Assembly: GCF_014635725.1 (NCBI RefSeq)
Contig: NZ_BMDJ01000003.1
Coordinates: forward strand, 372,001 to 436,000
Length of the DNA stretch: 64,000 bases
Direction of reading: 5' to 3'
Origin: Pedobacter mendelii
Lineage (GTDB): Bacteria; Bacteroidota; Bacteroidia; Sphingobacteriales; Sphingobacteriaceae
Under the pieces are notes generated by a model. It was not told where the DNA came from and did no database searches. It saw nothing but the letters and a program-made list of their open reading frames with translations. The first letter of the stretch is position 1. Each line of letters starts with the position of its first letter. Made by a program: the position numbers and the translations under genes. Below are positions 18,616-27,797 of the stretch, in pieces.

Positions 18616-18975
18616 CTATGACACACGAACTACATTTTCTCCAGCTATACGGCGAAAAATTGTAATTGCCAAAACAAGCAGAAGCGCCGAAGATTGAACT
18701 ATAATTGGTTTCCTGCCTTTCAAAATTCCTTTTCGCATTTTTACAAGGGCAATCAGGCCAAAAGCAATAGCATCAATATTTTTCTTCTTGAGGGATAAAC
18801 TTTCTTTTTTTTTAGAGTGTGAAGTAAACATTAACTGATTGGAAAGCGCAATTCCCTCACCAATCAGTTTTCTGTTCCTCCAGCCGAAAAAAAACCTTAC
18901 CATATCGTTCATCAAAGCTTTAGTTTCCTGGTTTTTATTTGGAATTAATTTCTTTTCAATACCATTCATAATCAT
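18616..18975 (-). CDS. Small membrane-associated protein, unknown function
   Basis: Not recognised. 119 residues, very basic (runs such as SHSKKKESLSLKKKN near 52-66), with a weak hydrophobic stretch near 68-80 and a clear one near 92-108 (IIVQSSALLLVLAITIF). The start could be codon 1 or the Met at codon 3. It lies 6 nt after the first M20 gene, so it is almost surely co-transcribed with it and therefore in the predicted sigma-54 regulon. Confidence 0.65.
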   Translation of the reverse strand: MIMNGIEKKLIPNKNQETKALMNDMVRFFFGWRNRKLIGEGIALSNQLMFTSHSKKKESLSLKKKNIDAIAFGLIALVKMRKGILKGRKPIIVQSSALLLVLAITIFRRIAGENVVRVS

Positions 18976-18981
18976 ATAAAT

Positions 18982-20163
18982 TTATGATTTCCACAAAATT
19001 AGTTCTGCCTCACTATCTTGATTATATTCATCATAACCAATTTCAGAATGTTGATTAATAATACCACTCAAAGATTCCAGAAGTTTTACATACAACCGTG
19101 TGCCATCATTTACTTCAAATAAATGAACATATTCATCATTCATCAAAGATCTTGATGGAGAACCTGGCCCCATTTTAAGAGAGGGCATATTCAGTAAACT
19201 CCGCTCAGAACTTGTCGGAGAAAAATAGGTAGCCCTGCCAATCTGTTTTCCTGCTCTAACCAGAGGATGATTAAGATCGATGGCTGAAGGAGTAATCAGA
19301 TTTGTCCGCATCACCGTTTCGCAGAAGGTGTGGTTCCTTATAATGTTCATAATTTCTTTTTCATTGTAATGATGGTCAAAACGGATGTCAACCGTAAAAG
19401 AACATTCACCAGGAACTATGTTATGCCGAACTCCTGCACTGATTTCTGTTACGGTCATCTTCACCGCTTGGTGGTCAGAATCATGAACAGGAAACCTAAA
19501 GCTCGAAAACCATGCAATATCCCTCATTGCCCGGTAAATCGCATTATCACACTCCTGAAGACTTGCATGTCCGGAAACTCCGCTGGAAGTACAATCTAGC
19601 ACTATAGCTCCCATTTCCTCAATTGCCATTTCCATATCGGTAGGTTCTCCAACGATAGCAAAAGAAATCGGCATCAAATCTGGAAGTATGGAACGAATCC
19701 CTTTTTTACCTGAGTTTTGCTCTTCAGTGGTCAGAGCCAAACACAAATTGAAAGGCAGACCTTTCCATTCATAAAAATATAAAAATGCGGATATAAGCGA
19801 TACCAGAGAAGCACCGGAATCATTACTGCCAAGTCCGTAAAGTTTTCCCTCATGAATAGATGCTGTAAATGGATCTCTTAACCAATTATCATGAGGAATT
19901 ACGGTATCCATGTGCGAGGTAAGCAGTACAGTAGGTTTCTTAAAATCAAAGCATTTGTTGTAACACCAGATGTTGTTGAATTTCCGGATTGTTCTAATCC
20001 CATAATATTGACTGAGAAAATTTTCAAGAAAATCTGCGGCCTGCTTTTCTTCTCCACTAAATGATGGTGTAGCAATTAGTGTTTTCAGAAGCTCAATTGC
20101 CTGATGTCCCAATTCTTCGGCAGTATTAATTGGTACAGAGTTGTTTATTATCTTAGTTTCCAT
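18982..20163 (-). CDS. M20-family hydrolase, ArgE/DapE-like, with a substituted metal ligand
   Basis: 393 residues. The metal-site motifs of M20 are present: SHMDTV (His84, with Asp86), GSNDSG (bridging Asp114), TEEQNSG (Glu146/147) and GEPTD (Glu172). At the last metal ligand, where the paralogue at 31272-32426 has RSHTADEY, this protein has RSLMNDEY, so His is replaced by Leu340. The overall match is to Bacteroidota acetyl- or succinyl-ornithine deacylases of arginine synthesis. Loss of one ligand suggests altered activity, or a binding role. A copy of the 36-bp activator element lies upstream. Confidence 0.85.
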   Translation of the reverse strand: METKIINNSVPINTAEELGHQAIELLKTLIATPSFSGEEKQAADFLENFLSQYYGIRTIRKFNNIWCYNKCFDFKKPTVLLTSHMDTVIPHDNWLRDPFTASIHEGKLYGLGSNDSGASLVSLISAFLYFYEWKGLPFNLCLALTTEEQNSGKKGIRSILPDLMPISFAIVGEPTDMEMAIEEMGAIVLDCTSSGVSGHASLQECDNAIYRAMRDIAWFSSFRFPVHDSDHQAVKMTVTEISAGVRHNIVPGECSFTVDIRFDHHYNEKEIMNIIRNHTFCETVMRTNLITPSAIDLNHPLVRAGKQIGRATYFSPTSSERSLLNMPSLKMGPGSPSRSLMNDEYVHLFEVNDGTRLYVKLLESLSGIINQHSEIGYDEYNQDSEAELILWKS

Positions 20164-20287
20164 AGTATTTAACTTAAAATTAGAATCCGGTATGGGAGAT
20201 ATAAAAGTTAGCCTTTTTTAAGTTTTGTTAACAAGCACTTACACTTTGGATATCATTCGATTTTATACGTTACCTTGCTTTTATCTA

Positions 20288-20301
20288 TCAAACTAAATGC
20301 C
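20288..20301 (-). promoter_or_regulatory. Predicted sigma-54-like promoter of the first M20 gene
   Basis: The minus strand reads GGCATTTAGTTTGA: -24 GG and the TTTG of the -12 box fit, but the final GC is GA. It lies 87 bp from element B, the same distance as in the other units, which is the main reason to accept it. Confidence 0.5.
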
Positions 20302-20387
20302 TTTAACACATATTTTAGACAAAAATGGCCGCTAAATACATTTTAAGTATGAAATATTTTCTTGCTTATAAAATGATGTAATTCTAA

Positions 20388-20423
20388 CCCTTTCAAAACG
20401 AAAGGGTAATTGCCATTTTGAAA
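20388..20423 (-). promoter_or_regulatory. Upstream activator element, copy B
   Basis: TTTC-AAAAC-GAAA followed by TGCC-ATTTT-GAAA, centres 20 bp apart. The first palindrome extends to a perfect 8-bp stem (ACCCTTTC/GAAAGGGT). Aligns gap-free with copies A, C and D. Confidence 0.65.
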
Positions 20424-20438
20424 AATCTGCTATAACGC

Positions 20439-20469
20439 AAAAAAGAGATAACCTGTTTTGGGCATCTCT
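20439..20469 (-). terminator. Terminator of the histidine kinase gene
   Basis: On the minus strand AGAGAT...ATCTCT forms a stem, extended by GCC/GGT, followed by a T-run (the A-run at 20439-20444 on +). Confidence 0.65.
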
Positions 20470-20511
20470 CTATTATAAATAATTTTAAAAGCGGTTTATT
20501 TGGATATAATT

Positions 20512-22251
20512 TTAGGCGTTGGGAAGCGTAAAACAGAACCTACTACCTTCTCCAATTGCACTTTCTACCCATATTTTACCTTTTTCTGCTTCAATAAAAT
20601 CTTTGGAGATGGCAAGTCCAAGGCCCGAACCAGATTTATTTTGACCATCTGTAGGTACTTGAAAATACCTATCAAAAAGTCTTTTTTGGTACTTTTCATC
20701 AATACCTTTACCAAAATCTCGTACAGAGAACTGAATAAGACCGGATAACTGAACAACATCCAGAATAACTTTTGATTTTTCTGAACTGTAACGTAAGGCA
20801 TTAGAAAGAAAATTCACCAATACCCAGGCGGTCTTCTGAATGTCTGCATTCACCTGTGGCAGGTTTTCATCACAACTTACTTCCAGTTTAATATTTTTCT
20901 GTTCTGCCTGAAACCTTACCGCCTCTATTGCATAAGTTACAATATCGACTGGTCTGGTAAGTGCAAAGCTAAGTTTAAGATTTCCAGTCTCTGCCTGAGA
21001 TAGATCTAAAAGCTCACTTGTAATCTTTAATAGCCTGCTCGAATCTTCCTGAATATGCTCCAGCAACTCCTTCTGCTCTGGATTCATCTCACCTACTCTT
21101 TCATCCTTTAAAAGCTTAAGACTCATTTTTATAGATGAAAGAGGAGTTTTAAGCTCGTGAGAAACAGTAGCTATAAAATTTGTTTTCGCTTCGTCGAGTT
21201 CCTTAAATTGAGTAATGTTTTTTAGTACATAAACACTTCCAGCAGACCTTGACGATTCAATGAGTGTATCCTCTCGGTTAACTTCAAAATTAGGAATAAC
21301 AATTTCCCGGTTTTCCAGCTGAAAATAGGATTCCTTATCATCTGCATAAATTTTAAGTGGCTTATTATCAGTTGCTGGACTAAGGATACGTTTTAGCAAC
21401 TCGTTCTTCTTTACAAGTTCAGAAACGTTCTGGCCTACTGTCTTTTCCTCATCAAGATTAATTAGTTTTGAGGCTAAGGTATTTAGAAATAGTACCTCTC
21501 CTTTTTCATTCAGACCGATAATAGCATCCTGCATCTGGGCGATAATGGCCTCAATTCTGAGTTTTTCAGACTTAAGTTTAGACAGATTACTGTTTTCCCA
21601 TTCATTAAGCTTTGTAGCCATGCTGTTAAAAGAAGCGGCCAGTTCGCTAAACTCATCATTGTTGTTAAAATGAAGTCGTTGTTTATAATTCTTATTTCCA
21701 ATTTGACGTATTGCAGAGCTAAATTCTGCTAGTGGATTGGCTACAAAACCCGGAAAGTTTACAATAAAAGTAAAAAGAATCAAAAAGCAAACTGTGGCAG
21801 CAACCGCTATGTAGATATTTGCTCTGCCAGAAGCTTTGTTCGCAAGCTCATTTTTATCATATATAGCCTTCATATTAAGTGCTTCTATTTGCTGAAGTGC
21901 TATCCTCAAATTCCTTGCTTCTAAAGCCTTATCATTAGAAGACCCAATAAGTCTGCCATAAGAAGACCTTAAGTATGCAACAGCTTTTGCCTCTCCTGGC
22001 TCTGTAATGTTTCGTTCCTCCAGCACTAGATTTTTTTCAAACTTATCCTTACCAGCTGGAGATAGAAACGTACCATTATCAAGCACACTTCGCATAGCAG
22101 AGAGATAATTAAGTGTTTTATAGTTATCCTTAAGTATGACTTTAGATTTATTAGAAAGTTCATTAAGGAAAAACAGTGCTATTACTCCAAATGAAAGTAC
22201 TATCAGGAAGAGGAACCCGAAGCCAAGGCGGAGTTTAGTTTTTATTTTCAT
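20512..22251 (-). CDS. Sensor histidine kinase (HAMP-PAS-HisKA-HATPase)
   Basis: 579 residues: TM1 (8-30), an extracytoplasmic helical region, TM2 (146-170), HAMP (170-220), PAS (~235-345), HisKA with the phospho-acceptor His365 in ATVSHELKTP, and HATPase with VNFLSNALRYS (N box), VRDFGKGI (G1) and GSGLGLAIS (G2). It lies 37 nt downstream of the truncated KdpD gene, and no response regulator adjoins it. Its likely partner is the NtrC-type regulator at 29883-31214, the only receiver-domain protein in the locus. It seems to supply the kinase half that the local KdpD lacks. Confidence 0.9.
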   Translation of the reverse strand: MKIKTKLRLGFGFLFLIVLSFGVIALFFLNELSNKSKVILKDNYKTLNYLSAMRSVLDNGTFLSPAGKDKFEKNLVLEERNITEPGEAKAVAYLRSSYGRLIGSSNDKALEARNLRIALQQIEALNMKAIYDKNELANKASGRANIYIAVAATVCFLILFTFIVNFPGFVANPLAEFSSAIRQIGNKNYKQRLHFNNNDEFSELAASFNSMATKLNEWENSNLSKLKSEKLRIEAIIAQMQDAIIGLNEKGEVLFLNTLASKLINLDEEKTVGQNVSELVKKNELLKRILSPATDNKPLKIYADDKESYFQLENREIVIPNFEVNREDTLIESSRSAGSVYVLKNITQFKELDEAKTNFIATVSHELKTPLSSIKMSLKLLKDERVGEMNPEQKELLEHIQEDSSRLLKITSELLDLSQAETGNLKLSFALTRPVDIVTYAIEAVRFQAEQKNIKLEVSCDENLPQVNADIQKTAWVLVNFLSNALRYSSEKSKVILDVVQLSGLIQFSVRDFGKGIDEKYQKRLFDRYFQVPTDGQNKSGSGLGLAISKDFIEAEKGKIWVESAIGEGSRFCFTLPNA

Positions 22252-22288
22252 GATGGCTATTATTTATTTATAGTAGGATTTAATTGAT

Positions 22289-23419
22289 TTAAGAAAGGAT
22301 GACCAGGTCAATGTCTTTTAGTGCAAGGTTTTTAAGCAATCCGTTAAAAACTGCCGTTCGGAGTATGACCTGAAAAATATTCAGATGGGGCTTTCCAATG
22401 CAGATTGTGGTCACCTCTTTTTCAGTTGCCATATCCATTATTGCACGAGTAATCTGATTGCTTTTCACTTTGATTACTTCTGCGCCAAGTTCTGTTGCCA
22501 GTTTAAAATGGTTAATAAGGTGGCGTTGTTTATCCAGTTTTATACGTTCCATGCTTTCGGCCTCGCTCTGTACATATAGTACAATCCATGGCGAACGGTA
22601 GTATGATGCTAGTCTTGCCGTTTTGCGGATTACCACACCCGCTGTTTCGGCGTTAGATGAGATACAGGCCAAGAACCTTTCGGGCCTAAGCTTAATTGAT
22701 TTGGGAATTTCGGTTTGAATTTTTCGCTCGACTTGGTGAACAACTTCTTTTAAAGCAAGTTCGCGGAGCTGTAGAATTTTATCTGACTGGAAAAAATTTC
22801 CAAGAGCACGTTCTATTTTAGTTTTATCGTAAATTTTTCCTTCTTTTAGCCTGGTAACCAGTTCATCTGCGGTTAGGTCTATATTCACTATCTCATCAGC
22901 AAGCTCTAAAATCTTATCGGGTATACGCTCAGTTACCGCAATTCCGGTAATTTGTTCAATCTCTTCATTAATACTTTCAAGATGCTGTATGTTCACTGCT
23001 GAAATTACGCTGATACCTGCCTCTAACAGATCAAATACATCCTGCCAGCGTTTGGTATTCTTGCTTCCTTCTGCATTGGTATGGGCAAGCTCATCTACAA
23101 TAACAATTTCAGGGTGGCGATTGATTATGCCCTGAAGATCCATTTCTTCAATTTCCTTGCCTCTATAAAATATCTTTCTTCTTTCTACATGTGGAAGGCC
23201 CTCAACAAGCGCATGTGTTTCAGCTCTATTGTGAGTTTCTACATAACCAATGCAAATGTCGATTCCATTGCGGAGTAGTGCGTGTGCTTCCTGCAACATT
23301 CGGTAAGTTTTCCCTACACCGGCACTCATGCCAATATAAATTTTTAGCTTCCCTCGCCTGGATCTTTTTACAAGATCTAAAAAATGTCGTACAGAATCTT
23401 CCTTTTGTTGTTCTTCCAT
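22289..23419 (-). CDS. kdpD: KdpD N-terminal sensor protein without kinase domain
   Basis: 376 residues, against ~890 for full KdpD. The KdpD domain has Walker A GMSAGVGKTY (30-39) and Walker B-like IVDELAHTN (107-115); a universal-stress-protein domain follows (~245-376). The ORF ends cleanly there: no four-helix membrane part, GAF or kinase. Such stand-alone KdpD-USP proteins are known in several phyla. It would sense potassium or ATP state and act through the separate kinase encoded just downstream. The upstream 82-residue membrane protein ends 7 nt before its start. Confidence 0.9.
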   Translation of the reverse strand: MEEQQKEDSVRHFLDLVKRSRRGKLKIYIGMSAGVGKTYRMLQEAHALLRNGIDICIGYVETHNRAETHALVEGLPHVERRKIFYRGKEIEEMDLQGIINRHPEIVIVDELAHTNAEGSKNTKRWQDVFDLLEAGISVISAVNIQHLESINEEIEQITGIAVTERIPDKILELADEIVNIDLTADELVTRLKEGKIYDKTKIERALGNFFQSDKILQLRELALKEVVHQVERKIQTEIPKSIKLRPERFLACISSNAETAGVVIRKTARLASYYRSPWIVLYVQSEAESMERIKLDKQRHLINHFKLATELGAEVIKVKSNQITRAIMDMATEKEVTTICIGKPHLNIFQVILRTAVFNGLLKNLALKDIDLVILS

Positions 23420-23426
23420 GATAATT

Positions 23427-23675
23427 TTACCAAGTTACGATCATCATACCTTTTTCAATAAGTATAGAGATGGTAATAATCAGTGCAAGGGTAAATAATA
23501 ATACCATAAATCTAAAAGAAATTTTTCTGGAAAGCATGTTTCTATACTTTTCTTCTACATAACTTCTTTTAATATGACTTTTCTTATTGATTTTCAGCGC
23601 TCGCAATTTTCTAATCATCAATGTACCCAATACTGCCAAAAAAATGCAGAACAGGATTTCTATGTAAAGATGCAT
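23427..23675 (-). CDS. Small two-helix membrane protein in the kdpD operon
   Basis: Not recognised. 82 residues with an N-terminal hydrophobic helix (LYIEILFCIFLAVLGTLMI), a very basic loop (residues ~23-51, many Lys and Arg) and a second helix (FMVLLFTLALIITISILI). It is 7 nt upstream of the KdpD-like gene and surely co-transcribed. Its ATG is only 13 nt from the end of a MITE-like repeat, so its promoter must lie within the repeat or upstream in kdp. A role in the potassium sensor complex is an inference from position. Confidence 0.65.
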   Translation of the reverse strand: MHLYIEILFCIFLAVLGTLMIRKLRALKINKKSHIKRSYVEEKYRNMLSRKISFRFMVLLFTLALIITISILIEKGMMIVTW

Positions 23676-23688
23676 AGCTTTAAATTTT

Positions 23689-23817
23689 AAGGCTGTATCA
23701 TAGATCAGTTAATTATTAAATCTTGTCACGTTGAGCTTGTCGAAACGCTCTAAAAAGCAGTTTTTACAAGTCCTTTGATAGGCTCAGGATGACATTTTTT
23801 ATTTATGATACAGCCTC
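23689..23817. repeat. MITE-like repeat, copy 1
   Basis: Terminal inverted repeats GGCTGTATCATA (23691-23702) and TATGATACAGCC (23804-23815) enclose a core with GTTGAGCTTGTCGAAACG and AGGCTCAGGATGAC. The same core occurs inverted at 35148-35277. It almost fills the gap between the porin and the 82-residue gene. Confidence 0.8.
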
Positions 23818-23834
23818 GGATTTGCATTATTCTT

Positions 23835-24905
23835 TTAGAACGAAACCGCAATACTTGCCGTTAGCGTAGCATTTGCGTTTACCGCTGCTGCATCTCTTAA
23901 AAATACTTTATCTTTACTATCGTAAGCTTTACCTTCCAAACGAATTACTGCATTAGAAATCGGCGAATAATCAAGGTTTAATGAATATCCTTTTGTTTTA
24001 AAGCCATTCGGTGTTCCTGTTGCAATAAAGATTCCGTTTTGGTCTTCATAATATTCAAACCTTCCAGCTACAGCCCATTTAGGGGCAAATTTATATTGCA
24101 GTATGGCTACAGGAGAAATTATTTCGCTCTTATCGCTATTGCCTTTTACTTTCTGCTGTGTTCCGTAATCAAAACCAAGCGTTGCACCAAATTTATCTGT
24201 TAACTGGAAAACTCCATAAACGTTGTGATAAAATCTGTTTACTCTTACCGAGTCTACACCTTCTGTACCCAAATAATTGCTATAATTTATGGTAATTTTA
24301 TCTGTTGGTTTCCAAGTTAACTGAAGTCCTCCTGCAGGTTTATCATTACCGTTTTGGCGAGTAATGCGTTGCCAGCCGTTAAGGTAAAGCGCTGTTGCGG
24401 TAAATTTACCATCTTTTGTTCCATAAGAAATTTTTGCACCTGATTCATAGTAAGGAGTATTTTCAGAAGAGATGTTTCTGGTTAAAACCCAGCAATCTTT
24501 TGATACAGCACTTTCGAAACCGATGTGCGAAGAAAAAATCCCGGCATCAATCCATAAATTTTCTGTTTTAGATAATTTTACACCTGCGTTGGCCTCAAAA
24601 ATATTTTTTAACACGCCTGGCTCTGCAGTAAGGTTTGCATTTGCATAAGTACCAGCCATAACGGCTAGGTTTGCACGAATATTTCCGCTATCGTATGCAG
24701 CCTTGATAAATCCAAGGTTTAAGTTTACTTCATTTGTACGATTGTGTGAATAAATAAAACCCGGACGATTATGATCTGCTGGTTTATTGAAGTCATATCC
24801 GTAATAAGCTTCAAGATACCCTGAAACTTTAATTTTTGGTTCTTCCTGTGCTTTGGCAAAGAATCCGGTTGTAACTGCTGCGGCTAGTAATACTAGTTTT
24901 TTCAT
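23835..24905 (-). CDS. Outer-membrane porin (OmpL/Bbp2-like) of the kdp operon
   Basis: 356 residues with a signal peptide (MKKLVLLAAAVTTGFFAKAQ) and alternating beta-strand sequence to a C-terminal Phe (ASIAVSF), typical of an outer-membrane barrel. KVSGYLEAYYGYDFNKP at the start and GYSLNLDYSPISNAVIRLEGK near the end resemble the putative beta-barrel porin-2 family, which often accompanies kdp in Bacteroidota. It could let potassium enter the periplasm. It follows kdpC by 172 nt, including a strong hairpin, so expression may be reduced relative to kdpFABC. Confidence 0.82.
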   Translation of the reverse strand: MKKLVLLAAAVTTGFFAKAQEEPKIKVSGYLEAYYGYDFNKPADHNRPGFIYSHNRTNEVNLNLGFIKAAYDSGNIRANLAVMAGTYANANLTAEPGVLKNIFEANAGVKLSKTENLWIDAGIFSSHIGFESAVSKDCWVLTRNISSENTPYYESGAKISYGTKDGKFTATALYLNGWQRITRQNGNDKPAGGLQLTWKPTDKITINYSNYLGTEGVDSVRVNRFYHNVYGVFQLTDKFGATLGFDYGTQQKVKGNSDKSEIISPVAILQYKFAPKWAVAGRFEYYEDQNGIFIATGTPNGFKTKGYSLNLDYSPISNAVIRLEGKAYDSKDKVFLRDAAAVNANATLTASIAVSF

Positions 24906-25021
24906 AAAAATTAGAATTGTTTTGTGTAAAGCAAAGCCAAGGAGATCCCATGCTCGTTTTTATAGGCTCCATCTGCTTTGGTATTATGTATTATTGGGTA
25001 TTGTATATTATTGACCAGTGA

Positions 25022-25064
25022 TGCTGCCTGCCGGATTGTTTTGGCAAACGCTTTGCAGGCAGCA
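25022..25064 (-). other. Strong hairpin between kdpC and the porin gene
   Basis: TGCTGCCTGC (25022-25031) pairs perfectly with GCAGGCAGCA (25055-25064) around 23 nt. There is no T-run, so it looks like an mRNA stabiliser or partial attenuator rather than a full terminator. Confidence 0.5.
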
Positions 25065-25077
25065 ATTAGGTCAACTC

Positions 25078-25638
25078 TTAAAGCTCATCGAGCGCAAGAT
25101 TTAGTTTTAAAACATTAACTGATGATGGACCAAATACACCCAAAAATGGTTTAAGCGTATTCATGGCTACCAGTTCCATAACTTTTTTCTCATCAATTTT
25201 TCTTGCCTTAGCAACTCTTGCAACCTGAATAGCTGCGCCTTCTTCAGAAATATTTGGGTCAAGTCCACTTCCAGATGCAGTAACCATGTCTGCAGGAATA
25301 TCTGATTTTTTAATACCTGGATTATATTTTAATAAGGTATCGATACGCGACTGCACATCTTTAAGATAATCTGGATTAGATGGGCCTTTATTTGAACCAG
25401 CTGATCCTGCTGCGTTATAGGCAACTGCAGAAGGTCTTCCCCAAAAGTATTCTGGTTTATTGAAAGACTGACCAAGCAACGCATAGCCTATAGTTTTTCC
25501 GTTTTTGGTGATTTTTTCACCGCCACCGCTTCCTTTTGACATTTTTCCAATAAAAGCTACGCTAATCGGATAAACAACGCATAACAGTACAAGTAAAACA
25601 ACTGTTAAGCGAATGGATTGTATGATGTATTTTTTCAT
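25078..25638 (-). CDS. kdpC: Potassium-transporting ATPase subunit KdpC
   Basis: 186 residues, normal length. One N-terminal membrane helix (IRLTVVLLVLLCVVYPISVAFI) and the KdpC periplasmic motifs: GYALLGQSFNKPEYFWGRPSA (47-67), VTASGSGLDPNISEEGA (~119-135) and ARKIDEKKVMELV. KdpC stabilises the KdpFABC complex and helps ATP turnover. It is separated from kdpB by 123 nt that contain a REP hairpin, unlike the tight spacing in most kdp operons. Confidence 0.96.
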   Translation of the reverse strand: MKKYIIQSIRLTVVLLVLLCVVYPISVAFIGKMSKGSGGGEKITKNGKTIGYALLGQSFNKPEYFWGRPSAVAYNAAGSAGSNKGPSNPDYLKDVQSRIDTLLKYNPGIKKSDIPADMVTASGSGLDPNISEEGAAIQVARVAKARKIDEKKVMELVAMNTLKPFLGVFGPSSVNVLKLNLALDEL

Positions 25639-25663
25639 GATGTTATTTATTTAATTTTTATTA

Positions 25664-25755
25664 CTGTCATGCTGAGTTACAAAGCATCTCTGAACTTACA
25701 AACAGTATCAGATTTACTTCTTATCACGTCGTCTTCGCTGAACTTAGAATGACAG
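25664..25755. repeat. REP-like inverted repeat inside the kdp operon
   Basis: CTGTCATGCTGAG (25664-25676) and CTTAGAATGACAG (25743-25755) form 13-bp imperfect ends. It belongs to the common Bacteroidota family with GTCATxCTGAG ends and sits between kdpB and kdpC. Confidence 0.65.
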
Positions 25756-25761
25756 GTTTTT

Positions 25762-27789
25762 TTATACAAAAAGGCCAACTAGTAAATCAATAATTTTTAT
25801 GCCTATGAAAGGAGCTACAACACCACCTATACCATAGATAAACAAGTTTCTACGCAATAATGCAGTTGCTCCGATAGGTTTGTAAGCTACACCTTTTAAC
25901 GCTAATGGAATCAAAATCGGAATGATTATCGCGTTGAAAATAACTGCCGACATGATTGCACTTTCCGGAGAGTGCAGGCCCATAACATTTAAGCTCTGCA
26001 ATGCAGGAATCGACGCGATAAACAATGCCGGTACAATAGCGAAATACTTCGCAACATCATTCGCAATAGAAAAAGTAGTTAACGTACCGCGGGTAATTAA
26101 TAATTGTTTACCAATTTCTACAATCTCAATAAGTTTGGTAGGGTCATTATCTAAATCAACCATGTTACCAGCTTCTTTTGCTGCTTGTGTACCACTATTC
26201 ATTGCAACACCAACATCAGCCTGTGCTAAAGCCGGCGCATCATTCGTACCATCGCCCATCATAGCTACCAGCTTACCAAGTGCTTGTTCATCTTTAATGT
26301 AGTTCATTTTATCTTCAGGTTTTGCTTCCGCAATAAAATCATCTACACCTGCTTTCTCTGCAATATATTTAGCAGTTAAAGGGTTATCGCCAGTTACCAT
26401 TACCGTTTTAACACCCATTTTTCTAAGGCGTTCAAAACGTTCGCTAATACCTGGTTTAATGATATCCTGAAGTTCGATTACCCCAAGAGCTTTCTCGTTT
26501 TCAGAGACCACTAAGGGCGTACCTCCATTAGATGCAATATTCTTTACATGATCCTGAATGTCGGACGGAAAAATATTTCCGGCTTTTTCTACAATGTTTC
26601 TGATCGAATCAAAAGCACCTTTTCTGATTCTTCTTCCCTCGGCAGTATCCAAACCACTTGAACGAGTTTCGGCTGTAAACTTAATAAAGGTTGAACCAAC
26701 CGGCGTACCAGAAGATTTAAAACCTTGTTCGCCTGCAAGTTCGATAATCGATTTTCCTTCAGGAGTTTCATCAGCCAAAGAACTTAATACGCAGGCATCT
26801 GTAAAGGTTTTAACATCTACGCCTTCTGTAGGGTAAAAATTTGTTGCTTTACGGTTACCTATGGTAATGGTCCCGGTTTTATCTAATAACAATACGTCAA
26901 TATCACCAGCTGTTTCTACGGCTTTACCCGATTTGGTTATCACATTTGCTCTTAAAGCCCTATCCATTCCGGCAATACCAATGGCCGATAATAAACCACC
27001 GATGGTTGTAGGGATTAAGCAAACAAAAAGAGATATTAAGGCAGCAATAGTAATAGGTGTATTTGCATAATCTGCGAATGGTTTTAATGTAACGCAAACG
27101 ATTATAAATACCAGTGTAAAACTTGCAAGCAAAATTGTTAATGCAATTTCGTTCGGTGTTTTTTGACGAGATGCACCTTCTACCAAAGCGATCATTTTAT
27201 CTAAAAAGCTTTCACCTGGAGCAGTACTTACCTGAACTTTAATCTCATCGGATAATACTTTTGTACCACCAGTTACTGAAGATTTATCACCTCCTGATTC
27301 ACGGATTACCGGAGCAGATTCTCCTGTTATTGCCGATTCATCAATAGTTGCAATACCTTCTATAATTTCGCCATCTGTTGGGATGGTATCGCCAGTTTCA
27401 CAAACAAAAACATCTCCCTTTTTTAATTGGTTAGAGGAGCGAATTTCAATCTTTCCATTATCTAAAAGTACTTTTGCAGGTGTTTCTTCCCTTGTTTTAC
27501 GAAGACTATCAGCCTGTGCTTTACCTCTTGCCTCGGCAATTGCTTCAGCAAAATTTGCAAATAAAACCGTTAGCAAAAGAATTAAAAAGATGAAAAAGTT
27601 ATATAAAGGCGATCCCTGTCCGGAATTACTCATCGAGTAAACCGTAACGTATGCCATTACAAGTGTTCCTATCTCTACGGTAAACATAACCGGATTACGG
27701 ACCATTACCCTTGGATCAAGCTTTATAAAAGATTGTTTTAGTGCGGTCTGCACTAAGGCAGGTTCGAACAGTTTATTATTGGGTTTCAT
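25762..27789 (-). CDS. kdpB: Potassium-transporting P-type ATPase subunit KdpB
   Basis: 675 residues, as usual. Visible: the actuator TGES loop (ITGESAPV, ~160), the phosphorylation motif DKTGTIT (~300), the nucleotide-domain KPEDK and the hinge [21 protein letters not shown] (~510-530), with membrane segments before, between and after. It is the class IA ATPase that drives high-affinity potassium uptake through KdpA. It is 8 nt downstream of kdpA and belongs to the operon starting near 29733. Confidence 0.97.
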   Translation of the reverse strand: MKPNNKLFEPALVQTALKQSFIKLDPRVMVRNPVMFTVEIGTLVMAYVTVYSMSNSGQGSPLYNFFIFLILLLTVLFANFAEAIAEARGKAQADSLRKTREETPAKVLLDNGKIEIRSSNQLKKGDVFVCETGDTIPTDGEIIEGIATIDESAITGESAPVIRESGGDKSSVTGGTKVLSDEIKVQVSTAPGESFLDKMIALVEGASRQKTPNEIALTILLASFTLVFIIVCVTLKPFADYANTPITIAALISLFVCLIPTTIGGLLSAIGIAGMDRALRANVITKSGKAVETAGDIDVLLLDKTGTITIGNRKATNFYPTEGVDVKTFTDACVLSSLADETPEGKSIIELAGEQGFKSSGTPVGSTFIKFTAETRSSGLDTAEGRRIRKGAFDSIRNIVEKAGNIFPSDIQDHVKNIASNGGTPLVVSENEKALGVIELQDIIKPGISERFERLRKMGVKTVMVTGDNPLTAKYIAEKAGVDDFIAEAKPEDKMNYIKDEQALGKLVAMMGDGTNDAPALAQADVGVAMNSGTQAAKEAGNMVDLDNDPTKLIEIVEIGKQLLITRGTLTTFSIANDVAKYFAIVPALFIASIPALQSLNVMGLHSPESAIMSAVIFNAIIIPILIPLALKGVAYKPIGATALLRRNLFIYGIGGVVAPFIGIKIIDLLVGLFV

Positions 27790-27797
27790 TTATATAT

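Larger units (their letters stand above)
20164..20511. other. 348-bp regulatory region between the kinase and the first M20 gene
   Basis: In order on the minus strand: the terminator of the histidine kinase gene (20439-20469), activator element B (20388-20423), a -24/-12-like promoter (20288-20301) and a ~113-nt leader to the M20 start. No ORF longer than a few codons starts in that leader. Confidence 0.65.
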
